Below, piece by piece: positions 9,962-21,400 of a DNA stretch of 64,000 nt. How positions within the stretch are numbered: the first letter of the stretch is position 1; the number at the start of each line of letters is the position of its first letter. The notes beneath the pieces are model-generated. The model saw only the letters and a list, made by a program, of their open reading frames with translations, was not told where the DNA came from and made no database searches. The position numbers and the translations under genes were made by a program. The stretch comes from Rhexocercosporidium sp. MPI-PUGE-AT-0058 (Eukaryota > Ascomycota > Leotiomycetes > Helotiales), in the NCBI GenBank assembly GCA_020746875.1, contig JAGTJL010000007.1:1550001-1614000 (forward strand), in the 5' to 3' direction.

Positions 9962-10959
9962 TCAGACAGCAATCTCACTTTCATCACCCTTCTTCCACCC
10001 TCTACCGATCCAGGCCTTCATCCCAATCCTTACCCCACCATCAAAAACTTCGAACGTTCTAAGGTTCTGCAGCTCCTCTTTGAATACAATCTTCACCCGA
10101 GCCAGCTCTTCTTCGCTGTAGCCTGCGAAGAACATTTGTTGTGCAAGCATCATGTTGTCAACCAACTCTTCCAGGCTCGACGCCATTGTGTAAGTTACAC
10201 ACGGCTTGACCTCAACATTGTTCCCAAAGCCGCCTTCTTCGAGTTGGGCTGCAAGCCAGGACCCTCGCAAGACTTCGGGCTCAAGAGCCATGAGAGTCTG
10301 CGGCTTCTCGTTGGGTCGAATGGCCAGCCCAGCATTATAGAAAGCTGTCAGCCAGACACGATCTGGGTCTTTGTCAGCGCATGTAGTCTCGTCATGTTCG
10401 AGAAACTTGCCTGCCCAGGTTGAGACCGATGCCACACCTCCTGGCTTCAATACGCGAAATATCTCGCTTGTCACCCGGTGGGTATAGTTGGTGTCGCCTG
10501 GAATTGGGAGTCCAAGGTTGGTGAAGATATGGGTGAACGTGTTGTCTTTTAGACTTGAGAGATTGCGTGCGTCTAATGTATCGGTTTCCATGTTGGTCCA
10601 CTTTTCGGTCGAAATCCGCTGCGTGACCTCTTCGACCATGGACGGAGAGATATCTGTCGCCAAGATTCTGGCATTCGGGTGTTGGATTTTTATTTGCTCG
10701 CTCACAATTCCAGGGCCACAAGCATTGTCCAGAATATATGATGCCTGTGTGATTGGAGGTGATGGTGCGGATACCATTACAGTTGCGATCAACCGAGTGC
10801 AGTTGCCAGACCTGGGTTCGTGTTGTCAGCTCTGTGCCGGGGAAATTTGAAATCGTAGAATTTATCTCATAACAAGAAATTGAAACATTTCTCTACTCTT
10901 GAGGGTGTGTCTTACATCCGCTCGTACATCGAGCTGTATGTTGGTGCTCTGGATGACAT
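9962..10959 (-). CDS. Class I SAM-dependent methyltransferase
   Basis: Exons on the minus strand are 10916-10959 and 9962-10811, with a 104-nt GT-AG intron; product 297 residues. The start is the MSSRAPTYSSMYER exon, joined to MSGNCTRLIATVM. Rossmann-fold methyltransferase motifs are visible: motif I ILDNACGPGIVSE (about residue 41), the acidic residue after strand 2 in ILATDISPSM, DNTFTHIFTNLGL (motif II region) and EIFRVLKPGGVASVSTW (motif III region). The C-terminal part has the helical lid usual in small-molecule methyltransferases. The substrate cannot be read from the sequence. No biosynthetic partner genes lie beside it apart from transporter debris, so there is no clear cluster. Confidence 0.88.
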
Positions 10960-11782
10960 GGCTTGGAATAGCTTTGCAAGTTGAAAAATGTTTACAAATT
11001 GTGATTTCATAGATATTGTCTAGAAGCATTGGAGTTAGGCGTCTTATGCGTGGGTTCTTGTTGTATTTATATAGCTGGATCTACAAGCCATACTCTTCTC
11101 TGCGGGCCTTTGTCTGCACATATCCGGTTAGCGCCTTTCTCGGAGACTTTTGGCTCGAGATGAAGTCTCCGACAGCAGCCATCGTTGAATGACATTGGCT
11201 GGAAACTTTCCACATGCTTTGCAATCCACGATTGTGAATCATAGCAAGCAGTCGAAAGTCTCCAGCGAAGTCTTCGTGATGACTACCTCCCTCAATAAAT
11301 CAATTGAATAGTTTGGATGCTTACACGTGATTTTCACAACAGGGTTGAAAGTACAGTCATTCTGTGGAGAGTTGTTCTTGGTCATCAGGCCATACGTATA
11401 ATGTATGTTCAGGTAGTGCGGATACGGAGGATCGCGGCAGAAGATTGAGCGTAGGTATTACTCCTCGCCACTACAGTTATAATTAGCCACTCAGCTACAA
11501 CGACGCCGTACAGCAGTGTCTCTCCGACTAAAGCAAAGCTAAACTTTGACATTCAGATGCAGTCGACTTCATAGGAGTAGCTTTTTGCAGATACGAATCA
11601 GAGTGAGTAAAGATAGTAAGTAAATAAGTGATCGGTACCCTAACAAGCCAAGCTAGTGTGACACTAACTTAAAACCTAGATATCCAGATTTACAACTCCA
11701 GAAGGATAAGAGAATACCAGCATCAGCTCATCAATTCCAGATAAGTCCGTGCGTTCAAAATTTGACCAGTCAATTACACATT
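10960..11782. other. Gene-free stretch between the methyltransferase and OPT remnant
   Basis: About 820 bp upstream of the methyltransferase. A possible TATA-like TATTTATATA lies near 11066-11075. Beyond that I see no open frame, family motif or repeat. Composition is still like the gene-rich part, not RIP-like. Confidence 0.5.
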
Positions 11783-12349
11783 TTAGTATCTGTTTGGTAA
11801 AGATGGTCCCTTGGAGCAATCGATGCCTAAACCGCCGTATTCATAGCATCCATGGTTGTGTTCGTGACTGTATTGCCCTACCAGAAAGGAGCATTCAGGC
11901 TGTTCATTGTAAATGCCAAAAAATGTGAACAAAGTACACAATACAAGTCCCAAAATCCAACCCAGCACTTATAAAGTAGTTGAGTCTTGACCACCAACCG
12001 AGGAATCTTTGACGGATCACTTTCCGGGAACCAAACCCAACTATGCCCCAAGAAAGGTAATTAAGTAGCGTTGCTAGTGGAATGGAGCCCGCGCCTCCTA
12101 GAATGAGCGGTACCATCAAATATTTAAATGGCCCCTTGGACCATTTTTTCGTACCCAGGCAAGAACAACACTTAGAGAATAGCGCTGATACCAAGGAACC
12201 AGAAAAGTCCAGAATAGACTTTGCCCGGGGAAAAGATGCGAGCAGGACCAATCCAGCCCCAGATCACGGATGCCAACCAAATTAGCGAGCAATTCTCGCT
12301 GGTGAGGGACAAGGTCATCACCTGAGAAGAAAACCCTCTTTAGAAAGGC
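11783..12349 (-). pseudogene. OPT-family oligopeptide transporter, C-terminal fragment, broken
   Basis: OPT proteins import small peptides or peptide-metal conjugates across the plasma membrane. Typical C-terminal OPT segments are readable on the minus strand in three frames: ASVIWGWIGPARIFSPGKVY, KKWSKGPFKYLMVPLILGG, NYLSWGIVGF and GWWSRLNYFISAGLD, then a final membrane segment and a stop at 11783. Frameshifts are needed near 12175 (where one frame hits a TAA), at the A run near 12145, and at the TTTTGGG near 11950. Everything N-terminal of this, most of the protein, is missing: the sequence stops at 12349, where a Gypsy LTR begins. It is therefore a decayed gene cut by a transposon. Confidence 0.78.
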
Positions 12350-12607
12350 TGTTATATGCACGCTCATCCATTCTATTAGTATGGGATCGGGCCTGTAACA
12401 TAAGGGGGCCGAAGCTTTTATGGCATAAGTAAAATCAGTTTTACTTATATTGCTAATTACGCCAGCGTTTTTTTTCTCTTATAAGTAACTTTTTTTATAT
12501 ATACGCTTCTCTTTTAAACTTTTTCGAAGGCTAAAGATTTTTTTTTTTTTTAATAATATGTCCTTAAACTTTTACGAAACTTTACTTATTATGAACTTTA
12601 TTTAATA
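12350..12607 (+). repeat. LTR of Gypsy family 1 (truncated copy)
   Basis: Starts TGTTATATGCACG and ends near TTTAATA. It aligns along its length to the reverse complement of the LTRs at 23,581-23,837 and 31,610-31,866. Confidence 0.8.
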
Positions 12608-13605
12608 AGTTAATCTCTTTATTTTATAAAAAAGTAATAGAAAAAGAGAAAAAAATAGTTTTTTATTAAATAATTATATTTAATAACGTTAAACTTACGA
12701 GTAATACGTGCTTTAGCGGTATTATTTATAATACTTTTTATAAGATTATAAAATCTACGGATTTTATTTATATAATTAAAAGCGAAAATACTTTTAATAA
12801 CGAACTACTTTAAAATACTTACGATAATAAAAATAAGAAACCTTCTTATATTCATAATTAGCTCGTTAATACTCGTAAAGAAAAAAGTAAAAATATAACT
12901 TAAACTAAAAGTAACTTAAATATATCCGATTATATAACGGATGATATAATATTTTCTATTCTTAATATTAATATTAATCTTACGGCTTTAAATATATTTA
13001 CCAAAAAACAGATTACTTAAAGTAACGCGAGCTTAAAAAGTATATACGCTTATTAATTAAGTTTAAAATTAAAGACACTTATGCGAAAGCGCGGCTCGCT
13101 TATTATAAGAATAATCTTGCCAGACTTCGCCGTTTCCGAGTAATTTCTGTTACTTATACGAATATAATAAGTAAACAGTAAGCGGTTAAAAAAAGCTTTT
13201 AACGAACTTATAATATAATATTAGATTTTATCGCTACTATTTTAATAAAAGACTTTAAATCATCTTTAATAAAGCGCAAGGTTAATTTAAGATTAAAAGC
13301 TAACTTATTTAGCTTATAATATTCGTTTAACGGGAGGGCTATTAAGCCTAGAACTTTACCGGCCTTAGTATACTCCCAAGAAACAACCGTATTACTTACG
13401 GCAAATTACGTAGCTTATAAGCCTAAAATAATAATATTAATATATTTAAATTTAAACGCTTATATTTTATTAAAGTATATTATAACGTAAGCGAATAATA
13501 AGCGCGATCGTAAGAAATGCTTTACGATTATAATTCTTAAAAAATATAAGAAAAAGAGTTTCAAAAGTTTATAAAATTAAAAAAATACTTAAGAAAAAAT
13601 CTGAA
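12350..13605 (+). mobile_element. Gypsy family 1, truncated copy (5' LTR plus start of gag)
   Basis: This matches, in reverse orientation, the 5' LTR and the adjacent internal part of the element at 23,581-31,866. The LTR spans 12,350-12,607 and the internal part runs on to about 13,605, where similarity to about 30,600 ends. It is strongly RIP-mutated compared with that copy. Its 5' end sits inside the OPT pseudogene. The right part is missing. Confidence 0.8.
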
Positions 13606-14019
13606 AAGAAGAGATTTAGTGTAAATGATGATTCCATTACTTCGGGGGAAACTAGGTCTATATAACTACTTTTAGGCGCCAAGCTATTTAGCTCTCGCAT
13701 CGGCTATTTGCTCTCGCATCGGCTATTTGCTCTCGCATCGGTTATTAGCTTTATATTGAAACTAGCTTTGTATTAAGACTAGCTTTATATTACCAGAGCA
13801 TCCGGGGTTTAAAACACGGAAGCTTAAGGCTTCTGAAAGCCACTGTTTTAGCCCTGAATAACCTTTACCGGAAGCTTAAAGCTTCCGAGGTTCAAAGTAC
13901 GGAAGCCGAGGCTTTATGCGAAGCCGGAGCTTTATGTAAAGGTAGTTGAGTTATGAAAAGGTATGCTTAATATAATATTATATTATTAAGCGAGTTTAGC
14001 CGAGGCTTAATATAATCTT
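13606..14019. repeat. Unassigned spacer with 19-20 bp tandem repeat
   Basis: Between the truncated family-1 Gypsy and family-2 Gypsy copies. It has three units of GCTATTTGCTCTCGCATCG at 13,683-13,740 (the first has one extra base) and, at about 13,810-13,930, several variants of GGAAGCTTAAGGCTTC-like motifs. It retains more CpA and TpG than its neighbours. It may be a fragment of another LTR; the family is unknown. Confidence 0.5.
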
Positions 14020-17000
14020 ATAGGCTTAAAGTCCGTGCGCTTATAATATTATTATTACTTTTTTAATATAAACTTTATACTCTTTAAGAGTTAACGAGTA
14101 TATAAGGATATCGTTTATATAAGCCGCGTAAAAGTCGTTTAAATGCTTTATTAAAATGTCGTTAATAAATCGTTAAAAAGTCGCTGGGCTATTTATAAAG
14201 TTAAAGGAAAAGACTTTATATTTATACGTATTATATTAAGTATAAAAAGTCGTATAGTCTTCGCTCTTAAGGGATATACAAATACAATAAAAAGCTTATT
14301 AAATATTAAGCTTTATAAAGACCTTTGCCTTATATATATAAGCCATTATCTTATTGATTAAAGGGATTAAATACGAATCCTTTTTTAATAAAGTATTTAG
14401 CTTCCGGTAGTCGACGTAAAGCCGGAGACTGCCGTCGGCCTTTTTAGCGAAGAGAATAAGGGCCGTATATAATACGTGAAAAAGCTTAATAAAACCTTTA
14501 TATAAGTTATTAATAATATATTACTTAATCTTTAATAACTATTCTTTAATTATACGCTGAGAAGGTTTAAAGGACAAGTCGTTCTCTTTAATAAGCTCGA
14601 TTTAATAATTTACGGCTTAGCGATGCGCTAATAACTTGTTAAAGGCTTATTAAGAAAAGAAAAGAATATATTTTTAATACTTTGCCGGGAGCTTTTTACT
14701 TATTAACTCGTTATTTTATATATATTTAACCTTTAAGGCTTTCTTTAAGGTTAAGTCTTTATTTATTAATGCGAGTTCGACGCTTAATTAATTTAGAGCC
14801 ACTTGTCGGCGGCGAGTTAACTTTTAGTCGATTTTATATATTAATATTATAAAGGTTTTTACTTTTTTCTTTTTAATTTTCTTAAGTTAAAAGTACGTTA
14901 TAAATATTATTATTATTAATATAAAAAAGATTTTTATAATAAATACCTTTAATTAATAATTTGCCGAGGGAGCTCGACAAGAGTTCTTTCCCTTAAGTAA
15001 TAATCTCGGGTTATAAAATATTAAGGAGTTTAATTAATTTTTTATAGCTTAAAAGCGCTCTTTAATTTCTTTAATAAAGCTCGAGAGTCGAGTCGGCGAG
15101 GCGTTAGCGGTAAGTCGTATAAAAATACTTATTTTTAAGAAACCGTTAAGTACCGCGAGCTTAGCTTACCTTTGGCGGTAGTTATTTATATTTAATAAGA
15201 CGTCCTTTTATTTTATATTAAGTTAATAAGACTTAATAATTAATTTATTAAAATAATTAATATTAATAAAGACTTATTAATTAAAGTACGGTTATATAAG
15301 TATATTTAATAGCCATTTTAGTCGATTACGGTTTTTTATATATAATTACTTTAAGTCGTAATACTTAAGGAATTTCCGATTAATTAAGACGTCGGTATTT
15401 CTTAAGTTAATTATTAAAAAAGAGAAGTTAATTTACCGGCGGTCGATAATTAAAGTAAGTAAAATAGTCGTATTAATTGGCTTGCTTTTCTTATTATTAT
15501 AATTAATTAAAATAATTAATTAAAAAAATATTATAAAAAAAATTAAATTACTTAACGAATCGGTATGCGAAGGAGGTTTTAATTATATTGAAAATATTTA
15601 CTTTATTAATAATATATATAAGTGTTTTAATAAAGAATTTATTCCTTTTTAATTTAATATTAATTAAGAATTATTATTTTTTAATAAAAGCACGGAAATT
15701 AAATGTTAAGTCTTTTTATAAATTATAGCTTACGCTAAAATATAAGTCTTTATTATAGCTTAAGAGTTTTTTAATAACTCGTTAATTTTTAAGTTTTTAT
15801 TAACGATTAACTTAAAAATTAACTTATTAAGGGCTTAATTTCTTTAGCGCTTAAGGCAGTCGTTAACTTAATAGCTAGTTTTATTATAATAAAGGCAAGT
15901 ATTAAAGAAGACGTCTTTAAAAGTAAAAAATAATATAAAAGACTTAAGACGACGAAAGAATAAAGCCGGGGATAGTAAGCGCAAGCGAACCTTTAATAGC
16001 AGTTTATAAGTTAATATTAAAAGTCTTTATATTATTATAACCGGCGTAAGAGAAGTTATACGCTAGCCTTTCTTTTTAAGAATGCCGCGCGTGTCGTAGC
16101 TATTAAAAGTAACGTTAATTTAAGCCTTACGAGTCGTTATAGCCTCTTTTAATATAATATTACGGGATTTTTAATCCGTAATAATTAAAAATTTATTAAA
16201 AGCTATATAATTTCCGTTTATTTTATATTTCTTTATATAAATTATACGCTTAAAAGTTAGAGAAACCTTTTTATATACGTCTTTAAATTAACGGGAGTAA
16301 GTAATCTTATTAATAATTATATAAAAAGTGAATTTAATTTAAAAGTCGTTATAAGTTATATTATTTATTAATAGTTAATTATATATTCTTTTAATAGCTT
16401 AAACTCGGTTATAATTAAAGAATCACTAGTTTAAGGCCGTTAAAACGTCGGCGGTAATATTAAAAGTGTCGGTAAATTCGGGGTTTATATATTAAAAAAT
16501 AATAGTCTTTACTTTGCCGGCGGTACACCGAAAGTAAGACTTAATTTATAATACTTTACTTTTAAAGTTACTCGAGTACTCTTTTATAAATAGCTTTATT
16601 TTTATCTTTTAAGTATTATATTTAATATTGTCTTTATAATTATTAAAAGGGATATAAGGGTATTTGACTTTTATAATTTAATTTAAATTATTTAGTTTTA
16701 ATAAGTAATAGTCGGTAATTAATTAAAAGTTCGCTATAAGAATACGTATTAATTAGTCGTGAAAAGGAAAAGGAGTCCGAGTCTTTTAATAAAGGTTATT
16801 AAGAGTATATTAATTAAGGGCTTACTTAATAGCGATAATAATAATAAAGTTAACGGAGATCTCGATTAATTAATTTACCTTTACTTATTAAGCGACAGTA
16901 AGGCTTTTTATAATAGTAATAGGCTTTAGCGAGGCGTCGAAGTAATTTTAAGGTTTATCTTCCGAATCGGAATCGAGTTCTTCGAAGTTATTAAGTTCCT

Positions 17001-17658
17001 TTATAAAAGTCTCGATTAAAGAAATAAAAGTATTAATAAAGCCTAGCTATAAAGGGGCGCTTCTTTTTTTAAAGCTTTATTAATAAGAGGGAGAAGTCGG
17101 AAGGGGTAATAATATAAAGTAAAAAAGTGTTTAAAATTATTAATCGATTTATTAATTAAATATAAATCGAAGTCGAAGTTCGAAGTCGAATAGCGCGCGT
17201 TAAGTTATATAAGGTAAGTTAACGGTAAGAGGTTTTTTAGCTTTCTTTAAGGTAATTTATTATTAATAAAGAGGTATTTATTTATTAAATAAACTAAAGT
17301 ATTAAGGTTTGTCGTCAACTTATTATAAGGGCACGACGACGTAACACGTAAGACTTAATAAAATATAACGCTTTATAATAAAGGGGTTATTAGTTTTTTC
17401 TTATATTACGGCTAGTTAAAGGTTAATATAATGTAAAAAATAACTTTATATTTAAACTTAAAGCTACGCTTAAAATTAAAAAGAAAAGATAAAGAGAAAA
17501 AAAGAGCTCTTTATAAAAGAGAGTTTTAATATAAATATATAAAAGGTCCCTCTAGCCTTTCTCGATTAGGCCTAGCGCTATGGTTGCTATATTAAGGCAA
17601 TGCTATAAGCGATGCCGAGCTCGCTCGGTTAGAATACGAGGCTCAGGGAATCGTAACA
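14020..17658 (-). mobile_element. Gypsy family 2, copy A (3'-truncated)
   Basis: The minus strand encodes Ty3/Gypsy reverse transcriptase remnants, for example ALILFAKKADGSLRLYVDYR (rc of about 14,400-14,465) and the catalytic-site relative AYINDILIYS near 14,070-14,110. The copy aligns along its length with the three separated pieces of copy B: 21,237-23,580, 31,872-32,234 and 40,163-41,109. Its 5' LTR is at 17,404-17,658. The part corresponding to 18,180-21,236 of copy B (pol 3' region and 3' LTR) is missing. It is heavily RIP-mutated. It keeps the uninterrupted target sites of the two later insertions in copy B. Confidence 0.85.
17404..17658 (-). repeat. 5' LTR of Gypsy family 2, copy A
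   Basis: 255 bp, from TATTACGGC (originally TG) to CGTAACA. It is similar to 18,180-18,434, 40,857-41,109 and the solo LTR at 44,231-44,528. Confidence 0.82.
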
Positions 17659-18179
17659 CATTATCGACTTCCGCTTAAACGTAATAAGCGTTATAATCTT
17701 ATTTAACTTATAATTAGCCCTTTTTATATTTTAATAAAGTATTATTTTCGGTAAAGTTAATTAACTAGCCTTTCTTAATCATTTCCTTTAAGCTTAAAAG
17801 GGTCGTTTTTAGCCCTAAAATATAGTTTACTTATTATATAATTACTTTTAAGCCGTTATTGCCCTTAATAAGAATATCTCTTATGCCTAGTATCGGTAAT
17901 ACGTCGCCATTAGCGATTATGACCGATTTACAAAAGGTAAGTTAAAAGTTAAGTAATTATCTCTTATTAAGCGTATAATACTTATTAATACCGGAGTTTA
18001 GAATTAGTTTATAATTATAAACGGTTTTAAAAGCTTAATTTATAATATTTACTTTTAATTAATTAAAATCGGACTCGTTTAATTCCTTTATAGTATTTAT
18101 AAAAGTATTTATAAGTAAGAAAGGTTTAAATTATATTTTAGGCTTTATATTTAACTTATTTTTTAGTAAGGGTAAGTAG
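17659..18179 (-). mobile_element. Left piece of the Copia-like remnant split by Gypsy family 2 copy B
   Basis: It ends in AGTAG (18,175-18,179), which is repeated at 41,110-41,114 on the far side of copy B. It is therefore the other half of the sequence that resumes at 41,110. No readable domain is seen in this short piece. Confidence 0.6.
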
Positions 18180-18434
18180 TGTTACGGCTTGCTAAAGGTT
18201 AATACGGTGCAAGAAATAGCTTTGTATTTAGACTTAAAGCTACGCTTAAAATTAAAAAGAAAAGACAAAGAGAAAAGGAGAACTCTTTATAAAAAGAAGC
18301 TTTAATATAAATATATAAAGGATCCCCTTAGCCTTTCTCGATTAGGCCTAGCGCTATAGTTGCCATGCTAAGGCAATGCTACGAGCGATGTTAAGCTCGC
18401 TTAATTAAAATATAAGGCTTAGGGAATTATAATA
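18180..18434 (-). repeat. 3' LTR of Gypsy family 2, copy B
   Basis: 255 bp, starting TGTTACGGC and ending TATAATA (RIP form of CGTAACA). Preceded by target duplication AGTAG. Confidence 0.85.
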
Positions 18435-21400
18435 TTATCTTTTCCTCTCGAAAAACTACGTCCTCGTAATTATAATTATAATAGTATTATCCTTTAAGTT
18501 ATTATAATCGTCGATATTAATATTATATACCTTTAACTATTAAGTTAATGCCTTTAGAAGTCTTTTAGCCGCTTTATTATTAAAATAGAAGTTCTTAATT
18601 ATATAAAGTATGGTTATAGTATTTAAGTACGGATATTATTATAAGTCCTTATTAGTATTTAACTATTTAATATAGTAAAATAACTTATTCTTTATGACTT
18701 TAAAGCCTAGTATAACCTTAATTTCTTATTTGTCTTAGTCTAATAAGAGTTGGATTAGCGCTGGCGTTTGTCTTACTTATTTTAATAAGGGATTATTAAC
18801 GTACTTTTATAATAAATAAGTATAAAATATAAAGTATATAATTTAATTTATTAATAGCTTTACTTTTTAATTCTTTCTTTTCTTTAAGAGTACTTTAATT
18901 AGGCTATATTATTTATTAAAGAGTTTCTTTAAAAGACGGTCGACATTTTAATTCCGAGTGTCGACTAATATTAAGTTATTAACGTCTTAATCGATAGCGC
19001 GTCGACTACGATTAATTAAACGTTTTATTTTCTTTTATTAAGCTTTTAATAATAATTATATAACCTTTATAACCTTTTTTATACGTAAGGCGACTTATAA
19101 AGCCTCTTTACGGTTAAGCTTCTTTATTGCCGTAATAAGTGGTTTTAAATTTATTAAGTCTTAAAAAGTCCTTAGCTTTACGCCGTTAAGTAATTAAAAA
19201 GGCGTGAGGTTATTAAGAGACTTATAAGGTAAGGTAAGTTACGCGATATTTATAATAAGTAAAAGGTTATTTTAATTATTTTAATAATAATAGTAAAAGG
19301 GGCGGAGCCGTTACTTAATATATTAGTTTATTATCTTAATTTAGCCGTTAATATTAAGGTTATATGCCGTCGTTAACTTTACTTTAATGTCGAGTATACG
19401 GTAATATTTATTTTAAAAAGAGGAAATGAATTACGGACTTTAGTTTAAGATAATAGACTTTAATATATTAAAATAACGAGTTTAATAAATAAAGAAAAGG
19501 GTAATTATTTCCTTAACTATAATTATATTGTAATAAAGTATTAAAACCGGTTTCTTAAATAATCAGTTTATAATAATTATAATAAAATTATAATTACTTT
19601 TATTTAATAATAACTTTGTAAAATCTATTATAAGGTATTAATATAGCCGAGCGGGAATAAGTAAAAGATATAAAAAATTAAGTGTTTTATTTTTTTGGGC
19701 CTTTTATTTAAAGTAGTTATAATTTACTATATAGCGGCTTACGTCCGTAAAGAGGCTATTTTAATAGTATTTACGGCCTAATATAACCTTTATCTTTTCG
19801 ATTCCGGCATAAGCGATTAAAGGTTATAAGTACACGTAACGTAATAACGACGTATAAAGCTCCGGCGGTTTTATAAATACTTTTAGACGGCCTTAAAAAA
19901 AAACTTGCCTTTTAATAACTTATAGTTTAAGTCGTTCTTGCGGGCTTTTTATTAAAAAGGCTTTAATAAAGAAGACTTTTATTAATTATAAGTACTTAAT
20001 CGATTACGTCGTATTTTACGATGTCGTATGTAATTATAAAGTTAAGGTCTAGCTCTTTCGCAGTAAGTGCTTTTAGGTCGATTAACACGTGGTCTTGTTT
20101 TAGAGCTTACTTTGCCTTTTAGTCTAGCTTTTAATTTACTTTTTAGTTTACTTTTATAAGAACTAAAGGGGTAGCTGGTGTGGCGGCTATACGACTACCT
20201 CGCACACACCGGCCTATGATTTCTAATTGGGCGTTTTACGCTATTGTCGAACGGAGAGTGGTTTTATAAGAAAGAGGTGTATTTAAATACTTTAATTAAA
20301 CGACCTTAGTTAAAGGACTTTTTTTTTTAAAGGTATTTTATTTCTTAGCTTTATTACTCGTTTAAGAAGCCACGCCTAATATGTTTTTTAATTAGGCAGT
20401 CGCGACGGCTTAAAAGAGTCGACGGCTATTAATTAAAGGTTAATAGCGACTAAAGGGTCGATTTTGTCGTCTATAATAAGTTGCTGACTACGAATGGCTC
20501 GCTTATAAGCCTTTATTACCGTAAGGTCTTAATCTTTTCGGGAGAGAGTATTAGTTAAAGTATTAGTAGTCTTAATATAATATATAATTGTGAAATAGAA
20601 TTCCGCGAAGAACTTAGCCTAATGTATTTATTTAGTCGTAAGATTTTTAATAATTATAAAGTATTTTAAGACTTAGTGATTTATATATACGTGAACGTTT
20701 TTTTAAGTACTTAATAATTTTAGGCGGTATTACTTAAATAATTAAAAGATCGCTAGTATTTCTTTATTATAAATTAAGTAATTAAGTTTAGGATTTGTTA
20801 TAGTCTTAGAAAAGTAATTTATAAAGTAAAAAATGTCGTCCTCTTAAAGTTAAAATAATACGCTAATAACGACTCCGTTAAAAAAGTCGGTCTTTAACCG
20901 CGTCTGCTTTACGAGGTCGTAATAATAAAGGATTAGTGTAAATTAAAAGGCTTTTTAAAGAGTTTTTCACACGTTTTTACAGGCGTTATTAAAATTAAAA
21001 AGGACGTCCTTCTCGGTAAGCATCGTAAGGGGTCGAGCGATGCTATTGTAATCTTTAATAAATCGGCGATAAAAGTTACAAAAACTAAAGTAACTTTATA
21101 TATTACGTACGTTACCGGCGTATTATTAGTCTTTAATTACGCTAACCTTTTTTAAGTCTACTTTTATATTATTAACGTTAATAATGAAACTTAAGAACTT
21201 CGTCTTTTATACGCTAAACTCAGACTTTTTAATGTCGGCCTAAAGTCCGTGTGCTTATAATATTATTATAACCTTTTTAACGTAAATCTTGTGTTTTTCG
21301 AAGGTTAATAAATATATAAGGATATTGTTTATATAGGCCGCGTAAAAGTCGTTTAAGTGCTTTATTAAAATGTCGTTAATAAATCGTTAAAAAGTCGCCA

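Noticed and set aside
9890..10423. 177-codon plus-strand open frame
   Set aside because: It lies entirely opposite the methyltransferase exon, whose motifs are clear on the minus strand.
17404..18434. LTRs at 17,404-17,658 and 18,180-18,434 as the two ends of a 1.0-kb non-autonomous element
   Set aside because: The LTR at 18,180 pairs with 40,857-41,109 through the AGTAG duplication, and the one at 17,404 belongs to copy A, so the two are neighbours by chance.
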